Assembly (NCBI RefSeq): GCF_025464955.1
Contig: NZ_JAODNM010000064.1
Location: 1-64,000 of the forward strand
Length of the DNA stretch: 64,000 nucleotides
Direction: 5' to 3'
Origin: Amycolatopsis sp.
GTDB taxonomy: Bacteria; Actinomycetota; Actinomycetes; Mycobacteriales; Pseudonocardiaceae
In this document: piece after piece, positions 7,877 through 15,450 of the stretch
Layout of the letters: the number at the start of each line of letters is the position of its first letter
How positions within the stretch are numbered: the first letter of the stretch is position 1
Notes under the pieces: model-generated
Seen by the model: only the letters and a program-made list of their open reading frames with translations
Databases searched by the model: none
Told to the model about the DNA's origin: nothing
Made by a program: the position numbers and the translations under genes

Positions 7877-8287
7877 TCAGCGCGCCCGAAGCTGCGGGGT
7901 ACGCCGGCTGATCGCACAGGTCAGCCGCGCGGTGCAGGTCCGGCGACCGGAATCGTCACTCAGGACGATCTCGTACGTCGCCGTGGAAACCCCTTCGTGC
8001 AGCGGTGTGCTGACCCCGGTGACCAGCCCGCTGGACACCCAGCGATGGTGTGTGCAGGACAGGTCCAGTCCAACGGCCTGGCCGCCGGGTCCGGCGTAGT
8101 GCAGCGCCGACAGTGAGCCCAGCGTCTCGGCCAGTACCGCGTTGGCACCGCCGTGGAGGATTCCCACCGGTTGCAGGTTTCCGGCGACCGGCATGGAGCC
8201 CGCGACGACACCGGCCTCGTACCGGGTGATCCGGATGCCGAGGCGGGAGATCAGCAGTTCCTGGTCGTCGACCAAAGGGACGGACAT
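7877..8287 (-). CDS. PaaI-type hotdog thioesterase
   Basis: A 136-residue acyl-CoA (or acyl-ACP) thioesterase of the hotdog fold. It carries the family core ILHGGANAVLAETLGSLSA (the HGG motif with the catalytic acidic residue in AET) and the following strand LDLSCTHHRWVSSGLVTG. The start ATG at 8287 has GAGGAGG seven bases upstream. It is divergent from the AvrD operon, separated by 353 bp. A thioesterase next to a dedicated ACP/KAS III pair could edit acyl chains of that pathway, but this is only positional evidence. Confidence 0.85.
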   Translation of the reverse strand: MSVPLVDDQELLISRLGIRITRYEAGVVAGSMPVAGNLQPVGILHGGANAVLAETLGSLSALHYAGPGGQAVGLDLSCTHHRWVSSGLVTGVSTPLHEGVSTATYEIVLSDDSGRRTCTARLTCAISRRTPQLRAR

Positions 8288-8640
8288 GGGACCTCCTCGA
8301 GGAGGGATAAGGGGATGGACCGTGGGATGTCCTGCGGCGGCGACGCTGCCGAGCGCTGTCCAGTCTCATCACCTCCGCCGGTAAATCCCGCGGGTGTAGC
8401 CAGGGACACACCGGCCAGGCTGGTGCAGAAAGTACCCGCATAAACGGCACTCAGGGAGCACGCTCGGCCTGTGCTAGCTTCGATATCGAGCGCATCGAAG
8501 TCGACGTCGCCGATGATCTCGCTCACCATCATCGAGCTCTTCCCGCAGCGGCCGAAAACGGCCGAAAAACGGGCGGAAAAGCGCTGGGCGCATCGACCGG
8601 GAAATACCGAGATGAATGGGGTAACGACATCAGCACAGAA
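8288..8640. promoter_or_regulatory. Divergent control region upstream of the AvrD operon
   Basis: A 353-bp region without a supportable gene, between the divergent thioesterase and AvrD genes. It holds TGTGCTAGCTTCG (~8470), which resembles an actinomycete -10 region, followed by the palindrome TCGATATCGA (8479-8488). A near-tandem GGCCGAAAACGGCCGAAAAACGGGCGG sits close to 8550-8575. No clear Shine-Dalgarno is seen before the AvrD ATG. Confidence 0.4.
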
Positions 8641-9648
8641 ATGATCGCCACGGCGGAAACAATACGTCCTCCTTTTATGCTGGACTCCGTCGACGACTAC
8701 CTCGGCCCCGCCGCGACGCGGTTCTTCGGCGCCGGTTATCGCCGGGTGGACTACCGCTACGGTGATGTCGTCGCGGAGGCATTCGACGACGTCGCCGGCA
8801 AACTGGAGACCACGGTCGGCCTGAGCTATCCGGCCGACTGGTCGAAGAAAACCGAAGGGGTGACGCTCCGGCCGCATCTCAGCACGGTCGATGGACTGAT
8901 TCTCGCGATCGAACTGAGCGAAGCCTGTCTCGCGCACGCCTGCCGCCTGAGCCCTGGCCAACGCAGCCGCCTGTGGGTCTCCGGCGTCAGGATCAAAGCC
9001 GGCGCCGAACCGAACGAAGAACTCGGCACGCTCGACGCCACCACCAGAATTCTCGCGACGAAGCCGGATTCCACCGTGGTCCTGGAGACCACGATCGGCA
9101 AGATGCGCATGCGCTGCGAAATCGCCGGCCTCGACGACCCCACTCTGATGTCGGCGGCCACCTACGCCACGCCGTCCGAACTGCTCGGCCCGGCGGCCGG
9201 GCGCTACTACGGGGACGGCTTCAAGACGCGCTCCCACCGGGTTTCCGGCGTCGTGGTAACCCCGGCAACCCTCACCTCGGAAGCAACGGTCGAGTACGAG
9301 GAGGAATCTTCGCTTCCCGTGGGAACAAAGGGGATCGGCGGCGACTACCATCCCTCACCCACCACAGTGGACTGTTTCGTGACCGCGCTGCAACTCGGCC
9401 AGGTCCTGCTGTACGAGCTCGACTCGCTGTCGAGGAGCACGAGCAACACGCTATGGATGCGGAGCACATCTTTGCGGGCCGAGCGGCCCCGTCGCGGTGT
9501 CCTCGACCGGTCGAAGCTGACGACTTCACTGGAGAACACGACGCTGTTCGAAATGGGCGCCAGCACCTGGCGCACGGCCGACATCGTCGCGCACCTGGGC
9601 GGAGTGGACCTGCGCTGCGCGGTCACCCACCGAATCTCCCGACACTGA
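8641..9648 (+). CDS. AvrD-family protein (syringolide/butyrolactone-type synthase candidate)
   Basis: A 335-residue cytosolic protein that I assign to the AvrD family from its length and the signature SVDDYLGPAATRFFGAGYRR. In Pseudomonas syringae, AvrD directs formation of syringolides from a beta-ketoacyl unit and a pentulose. The protein is visibly a tandem duplication: DDYLGPAATRFFGAGYRR (~15-32) matches SELLGPAAGRYYGDGFKT (~179-196), LSTVDGLILAIELSEACL (~80-97) matches PTTVDCFVTALQLGQVLL (~240-257), and SRLWVSGVRIKAGAEP matches NTLWMRSTSLRAERP. Such a double repeat resembles the two-hotdog layout of A-factor synthase AfsA. It is the first gene of an operon with a P-loop protein, KAS III, ACP, phosphatase and reductase. 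The start at 8641 lacks a clear ribosome site. The alternative name is a hotdog protein of unknown function. Confidence 0.72.
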   Translation: MIATAETIRPPFMLDSVDDYLGPAATRFFGAGYRRVDYRYGDVVAEAFDDVAGKLETTVGLSYPADWSKKTEGVTLRPHLSTVDGLILAIELSEACLAHACRLSPGQRSRLWVSGVRIKAGAEPNEELGTLDATTRILATKPDSTVVLETTIGKMRMRCEIAGLDDPTLMSAATYATPSELLGPAAGRYYGDGFKTRSHRVSGVVVTPATLTSEATVEYEEESSLPVGTKGIGGDYHPSPTTVDCFVTALQLGQVLLYELDSLSRSTSNTLWMRSTSLRAERPRRGVLDRSKLTTSLENTTLFEMGASTWRTADIVAHLGGVDLRCAVTHRISRH

Positions 9649-9677
9649 CCAGCCCCGTCACCAGAAAGAGGAAACTC

Positions 9678-10397
9678 ATGCGACTCGCGATCTCCGGCAC
9701 CTACTCCTCCGGCAAGACGATCACCTCCTACGCGCTCTCCCACCTGACCGGGATCCCCCGCACCCGGGCCCGGACCATGCGGGAGCTGCTGCCCATCGCA
9801 CTGCCGGGCAAGACCCTCGAAGAATGCCGTGCGGCCGAACTCCTCCAGCTGATCATGCGCCGCCACGTCGAAAGGGCCGTCCAGGAGAGCCACTTGACCG
9901 AGGGGTTCATCTCCGACGGCTCATCGCTGCAGGAATGGATCTACGGTTCGGTCCGCGTCATCGTCGGTATCAACCCGAACAACTCCCTCCACCTTGGCGA
10001 GCTGGAATCGGTGGAACGGACCACCGAAATGGTGTTCTTCGAGGACGTGATCGGGCAGCTCGGTTACGCGATCAAGGACCACGTACGCGAGTCCTACGAC
10101 GCCTTCGTGCACCTGCCGAACGAGCTGGCCCTCGCCGCCGACGGGCATCGCCCGGTCAACGAGCGCTTCCGGACGATGGCGGACGAGGCCATCGCCCGCG
10201 AGGTCGACGCCATGGGCTTCCCACGCCACGTCGTCGGCGGCACCGTGCCCGAGCGGCTGACCCGGATCGTCGAGATCTTCGGCTTCGAGCAGGTCATGGC
10301 CGTCGAAACGGCCATTGAGCTCGCGCAGCTGGAGTACCAGTCGGTCGACATGACCATCGAATCCGACCGCGCGTCGGTCATCGTCGCGTCCCGGTGA
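9678..10397 (+). CDS. Small P-loop NTPase, AAA_28/NadR-kinase-like
   Basis: A 239-residue protein starting with a textbook Walker A motif, GTYSSGKT, at residues 7-14. It continues as the AAA_28 group, whose best-known member domain is the ribosylnicotinamide kinase of NadR. The short length, the lack of AAA+ sensor motifs and the company of a phosphatase suggest a small-molecule kinase rather than a mechanical ATPase; this is inference. The start ATG at 9678 follows AGAAAGAGG. Its TGA overlaps the GTG of the KAS III gene (GTGA), so the two are translationally coupled. Substrate candidates are a sugar (for example a pentulose) or a lactone intermediate. Confidence 0.68.
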   Translation: MRLAISGTYSSGKTITSYALSHLTGIPRTRARTMRELLPIALPGKTLEECRAAELLQLIMRRHVERAVQESHLTEGFISDGSSLQEWIYGSVRVIVGINPNNSLHLGELESVERTTEMVFFEDVIGQLGYAIKDHVRESYDAFVHLPNELALAADGHRPVNERFRTMADEAIAREVDAMGFPRHVVGGTVPERLTRIVEIFGFEQVMAVETAIELAQLEYQSVDMTIESDRASVIVASR

Positions 10398-11410
10398 GCA
10401 CGGTCATGGCGAACCGCACGGCCGTGCTCATCGGTCTGGGATCGGCCGTCCCCGACCAGATCGAGACCAACGACATGCTCGCCGAGCGTATGGACACCTC
10501 CGACGCGTGGATCCATTCGAGGACCGGTATCAAGGCGCGGCGCAAGGTCGGCAAGGACACCGCGACCAGCGACCTCGCCGTCGAGGCCGGCGCGCGGGCG
10601 CTGAAGTCCGCCGGGGTGGCCACCGTCGACGCCGTGGTGCTGGCCACCGCGACGCCGGACTACCAGTGCCCGGCGACGGCGCCGACGGTGGCAAACAGGT
10701 TGGGGCTCGGGACCGTTCCGGCCTACGACGTCGGCGCGGTGTGCTCGGGATTCCTCTACGCGCTGCTGACCGCGGCCGGGTTGATCGCGCTCGGCACCGC
10801 TGGGCGGGTACTCGTCATCGGCGCGGAGGCGTTCACCACGATCATCGATCCGATGGACCGCGGCACGGCGCCGATCTTCGGTGACGGTGCCGGAGCCGTG
10901 GTCCTCGAGGCCGGGTCACCGGCTGATCAGGGTGCGCTGCTCGGCTTCGATCTGGGCAGCGACGGCGACCTCGCCGAGCTGATCATCGTCCGCGCCGGCG
11001 GCTCCCGGCAGCGGGCGGCGGGCACCGAACCCGAGCCGGGCGACTACTTCATGGACATGCAGGGAAAGACGGTGTTCGCCAACGCGGTACTCCGGATGGA
11101 GGAGTCCTCCCGCAAGGTGCTCGCGTCCACCGGCTGGGCCGTCGGCGAGGTGGACTGCCTGGTCGGGCACCAGGCGAACGCGAGGATCCTCCGGGCCGTC
11201 GCCGAACACCTCGAGATCCCCGCCGAGCGCGCGTTCATCAACATCGAGCAGCTCGGCAACACCGCCGCCGCGTCGATCCCGCTCGCGCTGACCGACGCCC
11301 ACGAGGCCGGCGTGCTCCAAGCGGGCGACCGGGTACTGCTGACCGCGTTCGGCGCCGGCGCCACCTGGGGCGCGGTGACCCTGGTCTGGCCCGCCCTCGC
11401 CCGTTCCTGA
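10394..11410 (+). CDS. 3-oxoacyl-ACP synthase III (KAS III, FabH-like)
   Basis: A 338-residue thiolase-fold condensing enzyme. The catalytic triad of KAS III is complete: Cys117 (AVCSGFLYAL), His259 (VGHQANARI) and Asn289 (QLGNTAAASIP). The ending GAGATWGAVTLVW is typical of FabH. KAS III joins an acyl-CoA starter to malonyl-ACP, giving a beta-ketoacyl-ACP. That product is exactly the acyl donor expected for an AvrD- or AfsA-like enzyme. The GTG at 10394 overlaps the previous stop; an ATG four codons later is possible. The absence of KR, DH or ER fatty-acid genes nearby shows it is not a FAS II locus. Confidence 0.92.
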   Translation: MSTVMANRTAVLIGLGSAVPDQIETNDMLAERMDTSDAWIHSRTGIKARRKVGKDTATSDLAVEAGARALKSAGVATVDAVVLATATPDYQCPATAPTVANRLGLGTVPAYDVGAVCSGFLYALLTAAGLIALGTAGRVLVIGAEAFTTIIDPMDRGTAPIFGDGAGAVVLEAGSPADQGALLGFDLGSDGDLAELIIVRAGGSRQRAAGTEPEPGDYFMDMQGKTVFANAVLRMEESSRKVLASTGWAVGEVDCLVGHQANARILRAVAEHLEIPAERAFINIEQLGNTAAASIPLALTDAHEAGVLQAGDRVLLTAFGAGATWGAVTLVWPALARS

Positions 11411-11437
11411 CCAACCGAAACAAACTGGGAGAAGAAC

Positions 11438-11674
11438 ATGGACATCACCTTGAACGCCGACGTCATCGAGCTCTTCGCGGCGAAGGCCGAACTCGAGGTT
11501 TCCGACCTCGTACTGGACCAGACGCTGGAAGAAGCCGGGCTGGATTCGCTGACCCTGATGGAGATCTCGCTCGTCATGCAAAAGCGCCACAGCGTCGCGG
11601 TCGCCGAGGGCGAGCTCAGCCTCAGCCAGACCGTGGCGGAGGCCGTGGAGTACCTGTCCGGAAAGTTGCACTGA
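11438..11674 (+). CDS. Acyl carrier protein
   Basis: A 78-residue acidic ACP with the phosphopantetheine attachment serine at position 37 in GLDSLTLME. The start ATG has GGGAGAAG upstream. It lies 27 bp after the KAS III gene and 3 bp before the phosphatase gene. A free-standing ACP dedicated to one KAS III implies that the beta-ketoacyl chain is handed over as an ACP thioester. No phosphopantetheinyl transferase or malonyl transferase is in the window, so these would come from primary metabolism. Confidence 0.93.
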   Translation: MDITLNADVIELFAAKAELEVSDLVLDQTLEEAGLDSLTLMEISLVMQKRHSVAVAEGELSLSQTVAEAVEYLSGKLH

Positions 11675-11677
11675 CCG

Positions 11678-12370
11678 GTGCCCGCCGCGTTCTTCGATGT
11701 CGACGGCACCCTGCTCACCGGCACCAGTCTCTTCAGCTTCCTCGAGTACGACCTGGCCACCCGTGGCCGCCCGCCGAGTGACTACGCGGACGCGTTCGAC
11801 GGGATTCGGAAGAATACGGAGGCCGACCTCCCCCGAGAGGAGAACAACCGGGCCTACTACCGCCTGTTCGCGGGCCGGGACGTCGCCGAAGTCATGGCGA
11901 AGGGCCGGGACTGGTTCCAGGCCGAATACGCGCGCGGTGAGCTGTTCGATCCGCGGGTGCTGATGATGCTGCGGGAGCACCGGCTCGCCGGAGACCTCGT
12001 GGTGCTCCTGTCCGGCTCGTTCCCGCCCTGCCTCACGCCGATCGCTCGGTTCACCGGGGCCGACGCGGTGCTGTGCAGCACGCCGTTCGCGACCGACGGC
12101 AGGTACACCGGCGAAATCCCGGTGCCGATGATCGGCCGGGCCAAGGCCGAAGCCGCGAGGTCGTTCGCGGCTTCGAACGGCGTCCGGTTCGAGGACTGCT
12201 TCGCCTACGGGGACCACTCGTCGGACGCTCACCTGCTTTCGTCGGTCGGAAACGCCTGCGTGGTCGGCGAGGACCCGGTCCTCGCCGGCCACGCGGGTGA
12301 CAACGGATGGCGCCGCCTCCCCGGATACACCGCAGAGTCCGCTCTGCCCCACAGCCAAGGAGACACGTGA
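11678..12370 (+). CDS. HAD-IB family phosphatase
   Basis: A 230-residue haloacid-dehalogenase-type hydrolase of the SerB-like subfamily IB. Motif I is FFDVDGTLL (nucleophile Asp7, acid Asp9), motif II is LLSGSFP, the motif III lysine is in GRAKAEAA, and motif IV is GDHSSD. It begins with GTG three bases after the ACP stop and ends overlapping the start of the next gene, so it belongs to the operon. By analogy with A-factor synthesis it should remove the phosphate carried in from a sugar-phosphate substrate. Acylglycerol- or phosphoserine-type activity cannot be excluded. Confidence 0.85.
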   Translation: MPAAFFDVDGTLLTGTSLFSFLEYDLATRGRPPSDYADAFDGIRKNTEADLPREENNRAYYRLFAGRDVAEVMAKGRDWFQAEYARGELFDPRVLMMLREHRLAGDLVVLLSGSFPPCLTPIARFTGADAVLCSTPFATDGRYTGEIPVPMIGRAKAEAARSFAASNGVRFEDCFAYGDHSSDAHLLSSVGNACVVGEDPVLAGHAGDNGWRRLPGYTAESALPHSQGDT

Positions 12371-13353
12371 TGACAGCGCAGGAAGAACCGCCCACGATGC
12401 GGGCCGTCCGGACCACCGCCGCGGGCTCCCCCGAGGTGCTCGAACCATTCGAAGCGGCGCGACCGGTCCCGCTGCCCACCGAGATCCTGGTGGAGGTCCA
12501 CGCCGCCGGAGTCAATCCGGTGGAGTGGAAGATCCGCTCCGGCAAGTTTCCGCCGGGGGCGCTGGGCGCCTATCCGTTCATCCAAGGATGGGATGTGTCC
12601 GGGGTGGTGGCCGCGGGTCCCCGGGTGACCCGTTTCCAGCCCGGCGACGAAGTCCTCGGGCTGATCTGGTTCCCACGGCAAGGCGGCGGTTACGCCGAAT
12701 ACGTGACGGCGCCCGCCCGGCAATTCGTCCGGAAACCCGCGTCACTGAGCTTCGAAGAAGCCGCGGCACTACCGATGGCCGGCCTGACCGCCTGGCAGAC
12801 GCTGGTCGACGTCGCGGACGTCCGGCCGGGCCTGCGGGTCCTCGTCACCGCGGCGGCGGGCGGGGTCGGGCACCTCGCCACGCAGGTGGCCAAGGCGCGT
12901 GGAGCCGTCGTGACCGGCACCGCGCGAGCAGCCAAGCACGACTTCCTCCGGGAAAACGGCGTCACGCATGCTGTGGACTACACGGCTGTCGACGTCGCCG
13001 AGCACGTTCACGGCCAGGACGTCGTGCTGGACCTGCTGGGCGGGGAGAACAGCCTGCGACTGCTCGAAACGCTGCGACCCGGCGGACTGCTGGTCCTCGC
13101 GATCGGCTTCGTCAGCCCGGAACTGGCGACCCGCGCCGAGCAGTTGGGCGTCCGCGTCACCGCCTTCCTCGTCGAGCCGGACCAGGTCGGCCTCAGCGCA
13201 CTAGTGGACCTGGTCGAGCGCGGCGAACTGAGGGTTCACCTCGACCAGGTCTTCGAGCTCGCCGACGTGGCGAAGGCCCACGAGATGGGTGAGTCGAACC
13301 GCACCACGGGCAAGCTCGCGCTGTCGGTGCGACCATCGGTTACTACTTTGTAA
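12370..13353 (+). CDS. NADP-dependent MDR oxidoreductase (quinone-oxidoreductase type)
   Basis: A 327-residue zinc-independent medium-chain reductase. The GroES-like half carries LVEVHAAGVNPVEWKIRSG, and the Rossmann half has the nucleotide-binding stretch VLVTAAAGGVGHLATQVAK near residue 160. The ATG at 12370 shares its A with the TGA of the phosphatase gene, fixing the start and the coupling. In A-factor synthesis an NADPH reductase (BprA) saturates the butenolide intermediate; this enzyme is a fitting candidate for the same kind of step here, by position and family only. It is the last gene of the run. Confidence 0.88.
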   Translation: MTAQEEPPTMRAVRTTAAGSPEVLEPFEAARPVPLPTEILVEVHAAGVNPVEWKIRSGKFPPGALGAYPFIQGWDVSGVVAAGPRVTRFQPGDEVLGLIWFPRQGGGYAEYVTAPARQFVRKPASLSFEEAAALPMAGLTAWQTLVDVADVRPGLRVLVTAAAGGVGHLATQVAKARGAVVTGTARAAKHDFLRENGVTHAVDYTAVDVAEHVHGQDVVLDLLGGENSLRLLETLRPGGLLVLAIGFVSPELATRAEQLGVRVTAFLVEPDQVGLSALVDLVERGELRVHLDQVFELADVAKAHEMGESNRTTGKLALSVRPSVTTL

Positions 13354-13458
13354 AATACAGACTGCGCATTTCCTCGATACATTTCCGGAATGATCATCGC
13401 ATTCGAATAGAAAACAACCACACTACGAGTAACGTACCGAATGCCTACAGTCATTCTC

Positions 13459-13488
13459 TTGACACAATATCGACAGCCACCTTAGAGT
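13459..13488 (+). promoter_or_regulatory. Consensus-like sigma-70 promoter of the XRE regulator
   Basis: The -35 TTGACA lies at 13459-13464 and the -10 TAGAGT at 13483-13488, with an 18-bp spacer. The region 13354-13495 is clearly richer in A+T than the rest of the window. A start site 6-8 bases past the -10 would fall on or next to the ATG at 13496, so the message is probably leaderless. Confidence 0.65.
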
Positions 13489-13495
13489 ATTCACT

Positions 13496-14359
13496 ATGCG
13501 CGGAAGTGCTATACGGGGGCGTAAACTAGAAGAATTAAGTCATTTCCTGCGAAGTCGCCGGGCTCGGCTGTCACCTGAGGATCTGGGGCTCAACACCTCC
13601 CGGAGACGGCGGACACCCGGCCTTCGCAGGGAAGAGGTGGCCGTATTGGCGGGGGTGGGGACCTCGTGGTACACCTGGCTCGAGCAAGGCAGGGACATCA
13701 AGGTGTCGGAGTCGGTGGCCCGTGCCATCAGCGGCGCGCTACGGCTCGAACCGGCGGAGCAGATGTACCTGTTCCGCCTGCTGGACATGAACCCGACCTT
13801 GGTTCTCAGTGACGATTCCCCGAAGTTCGGGGATGCAGCCTGCGATTCACTGGTGAACGAATGGCTGCCCAATCCGGCCGTCATCATCGACAAGTTCTGG
13901 AACCTGCGCGCGATCAATGAAGCAGGTGAAGATGTACTCGGCCTGGGGGCCGAGGATTCCAATCTGCTGACCGCCTTCTTCACCAAACAGCAATACCGGA
14001 ACCGTTACGTCGACGCCGACCAGATCGCCCAGATGGCCGTCGCTCAGTTCCGGGCCGACCTGGTGAACCAGTTCGACGACGAACGGTTCACCCAGCTCAT
14101 CGCGTTCCTCTGTGAGCAGAGCAGCGAATTCTCCCAGCTCTGGGAGAGTCACGAGGTAGCGGAGCTGCAGAGCAAGACGAAGGAACTCCAACATCCCCAA
14201 GTGGGCCGGCTCAGCTTCAGCGTGCAGATGTGGCAGCTGGCCGATCGCGAGGACATGCGCTTGATTCTTCACCTACCGGAAAAACTGACGGATACCAAAG
14301 CGAAGCTCACCACTCTGGCCAACCTGCGCGGTGACATCTCTCTGCCGCGCGCGATCTGA
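13496..14359 (+). CDS. XRE/MmyB-type regulator with a TTA codon
   Basis: A 287-residue regulator of the same family as the one at 1792: Cro/C1 helix-turn-helix with GLRREEVAVLAGVG and WYTWLEQGR, then an MmyB-like domain. The first codons are unusually A/T-rich (AGT, GCT, ATA, AAA, CTA). Leu14 is encoded by TTA at 13535-13537, the rarest codon in such genomes and the target of bldA-type developmental control in Streptomyces. No ribosome site precedes the ATG, which sits eight bases after a good -10. It follows the AvrD operon by 142 bp and is the natural pathway regulator. The first ~15 residues before ELSHFLRSRRA may be optional. Confidence 0.87.
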   Translation: MRGSAIRGRKLEELSHFLRSRRARLSPEDLGLNTSRRRRTPGLRREEVAVLAGVGTSWYTWLEQGRDIKVSESVARAISGALRLEPAEQMYLFRLLDMNPTLVLSDDSPKFGDAACDSLVNEWLPNPAVIIDKFWNLRAINEAGEDVLGLGAEDSNLLTAFFTKQQYRNRYVDADQIAQMAVAQFRADLVNQFDDERFTQLIAFLCEQSSEFSQLWESHEVAELQSKTKELQHPQVGRLSFSVQMWQLADREDMRLILHLPEKLTDTKAKLTTLANLRGDISLPRAI

Positions 14360-14372
14360 CGAAGGTCAAAAC

Positions 14373-14407
14373 CTCTGGCGGCCGGTCTCCCTGACCGGCC
14401 GCCAGAG
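14373..14407. terminator. Bidirectional hairpin terminator
   Basis: A perfect 15-bp stem (CTCTGGCGGCCGGTC at 14373-14387, complement at 14393-14407) with the loop TCCCT, between the convergent stops of the XRE gene (14359) and the BadF-type kinase gene (14434). Confidence 0.85.
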
Positions 14408-14433
14408 TTCGTCCACCCCTCGCGCTCCGGCCT

Positions 14434-15450
14434 TCATCGTGGCTGCTCGCCCGTTGCCTGGGCGAGCCGAGTGGCGGAGCGGAGGCGGGCTTTGGCGTCT
14501 TCGGTGGCGCCGAGGGTGTCCAGGCCGTACAGGGCGGCGCCGACGACCGGGGCGACGTCCACGACCCGGACGACAGCGCGTGGCGCCACCTTGAGGCATC
14601 GGCTCTCGATCTCCGCGATGACCCAGGCATCGACGCCGACCAGCACCCCGCCGCCGAGGATCACCTCCGGCGCGGCCTCGGTCAGCGCGAGCCCTCGGAG
14701 GATGACCGCGACCAGCACGCAGATCTCCTCGATGAACCGTTCGACGACCGCGCGCGCCACCTCATCGCCGGCGTCGGCGACGTCGAACAGCAAGGGGCAC
14801 AACGTGTGCAGCGCACCACGCGGGAGCTTCTCGAAATGCAGCCGCTGCACGACTTCGACCACGGACGCGGCGTCGAACCGCGCCGCGACCGCCTCCTGCA
14901 ACGCAGTGTGGGGGCCACGGCCGTCTTCGGCGCGGGCCGCCCACCACAACGCCTCCTCGCCGAGCCCGAGGCCGCCGCCCCAGTCACCGGAGATCTTGCC
15001 CAGCGCGGGAAACCGGTGCACCCGGCCGTCTTTGCCGACACCGACGGCGTTGATCCCGGCGCCGCACACAACGGCCACGCCGGTTCCGTCGGAGCTGCCC
15101 GCGCGCAGCAGGGCGAACGTGTCGTTGCCGACGGTCAGCGAGCGCGTCCACCCCCTGGCCCCGAGTGCGGCGGACAGGATCTCCTCCTCCTCGGGTAGGT
15201 CGAGCCCGGCCAGGTATGCCGAGGTGTGCGCGCCGAACGGTTTGACAGCCGCCCGCCCGCCCGCTTCGAGCGCCTCCACGACCAGGCCCTCCAACGCCCG
15301 CACACACGTGTCGACGCCGACGCTCTGCGGCGACACGCCCGGCCCGCGCGAACTGCCCAGCACGGTGCCCGCCGCGTCGACGAGGAGGACGTCGGTCTTG
15401 CTGTTGCCGCCGTCGATGGCGACCACAACCTCGTCGGGCTCTGCGGTCAT
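14434..15450 (-). CDS. BadF/BadG-type sugar kinase (N-acetylglucosamine kinase-like)
   Basis: A 338-residue ASKHA-fold protein. It has the phosphate-1 motif VVAIDGGNSKTDVLL at residues ~9-23, phosphate-2-like sequence VVCGAGINAVGV, and the adenosine motif VILGGGVLVG near residue 280. This family contains N-acetylglucosamine and glucosamine kinases as well as activators of 2-hydroxyacyl-CoA dehydratases; the setting (ABC sugar importer, GH4) supports the sugar kinase reading. Its ATG overlaps the TGA of the GH4 gene. It is the last gene of the operon. Since GH4 enzymes cleave 6-phospho-glycosides and no PTS is present, this kinase may make the phosphorylated substrate. Confidence 0.82.
   Translation of the reverse strand: MTAEPDEVVVAIDGGNSKTDVLLVDAAGTVLGSSRGPGVSPQSVGVDTCVRALEGLVVEALEAGGRAAVKPFGAHTSAYLAGLDLPEEEEILSAALGARGWTRSLTVGNDTFALLRAGSSDGTGVAVVCGAGINAVGVGKDGRVHRFPALGKISGDWGGGLGLGEEALWWAARAEDGRGPHTALQEAVAARFDAASVVEVVQRLHFEKLPRGALHTLCPLLFDVADAGDEVARAVVERFIEEICVLVAVILRGLALTEAAPEVILGGGVLVGVDAWVIAEIESRCLKVAPRAVVRVVDVAPVVGAALYGLDTLGATEDAKARLRSATRLAQATGEQPR

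Noticed and set aside
8641..13353. Type II fatty-acid or polyketide synthase locus
   Set aside because: There is one KAS III and one ACP, but no KSalpha/KSbeta pair, ketoreductase, dehydratase or malonyl transferase; the AvrD-like gene, the P-loop gene and the phosphatase do not fit chain elongation.
14434..15450. Activator of 2-hydroxyglutaryl-CoA dehydratase (BadF/HgdC)
   Set aside because: The fold matches, but no dehydratase subunits are near, no Fe-S cysteine pair is visible, and the gene is coupled to GH4 and sugar permeases.
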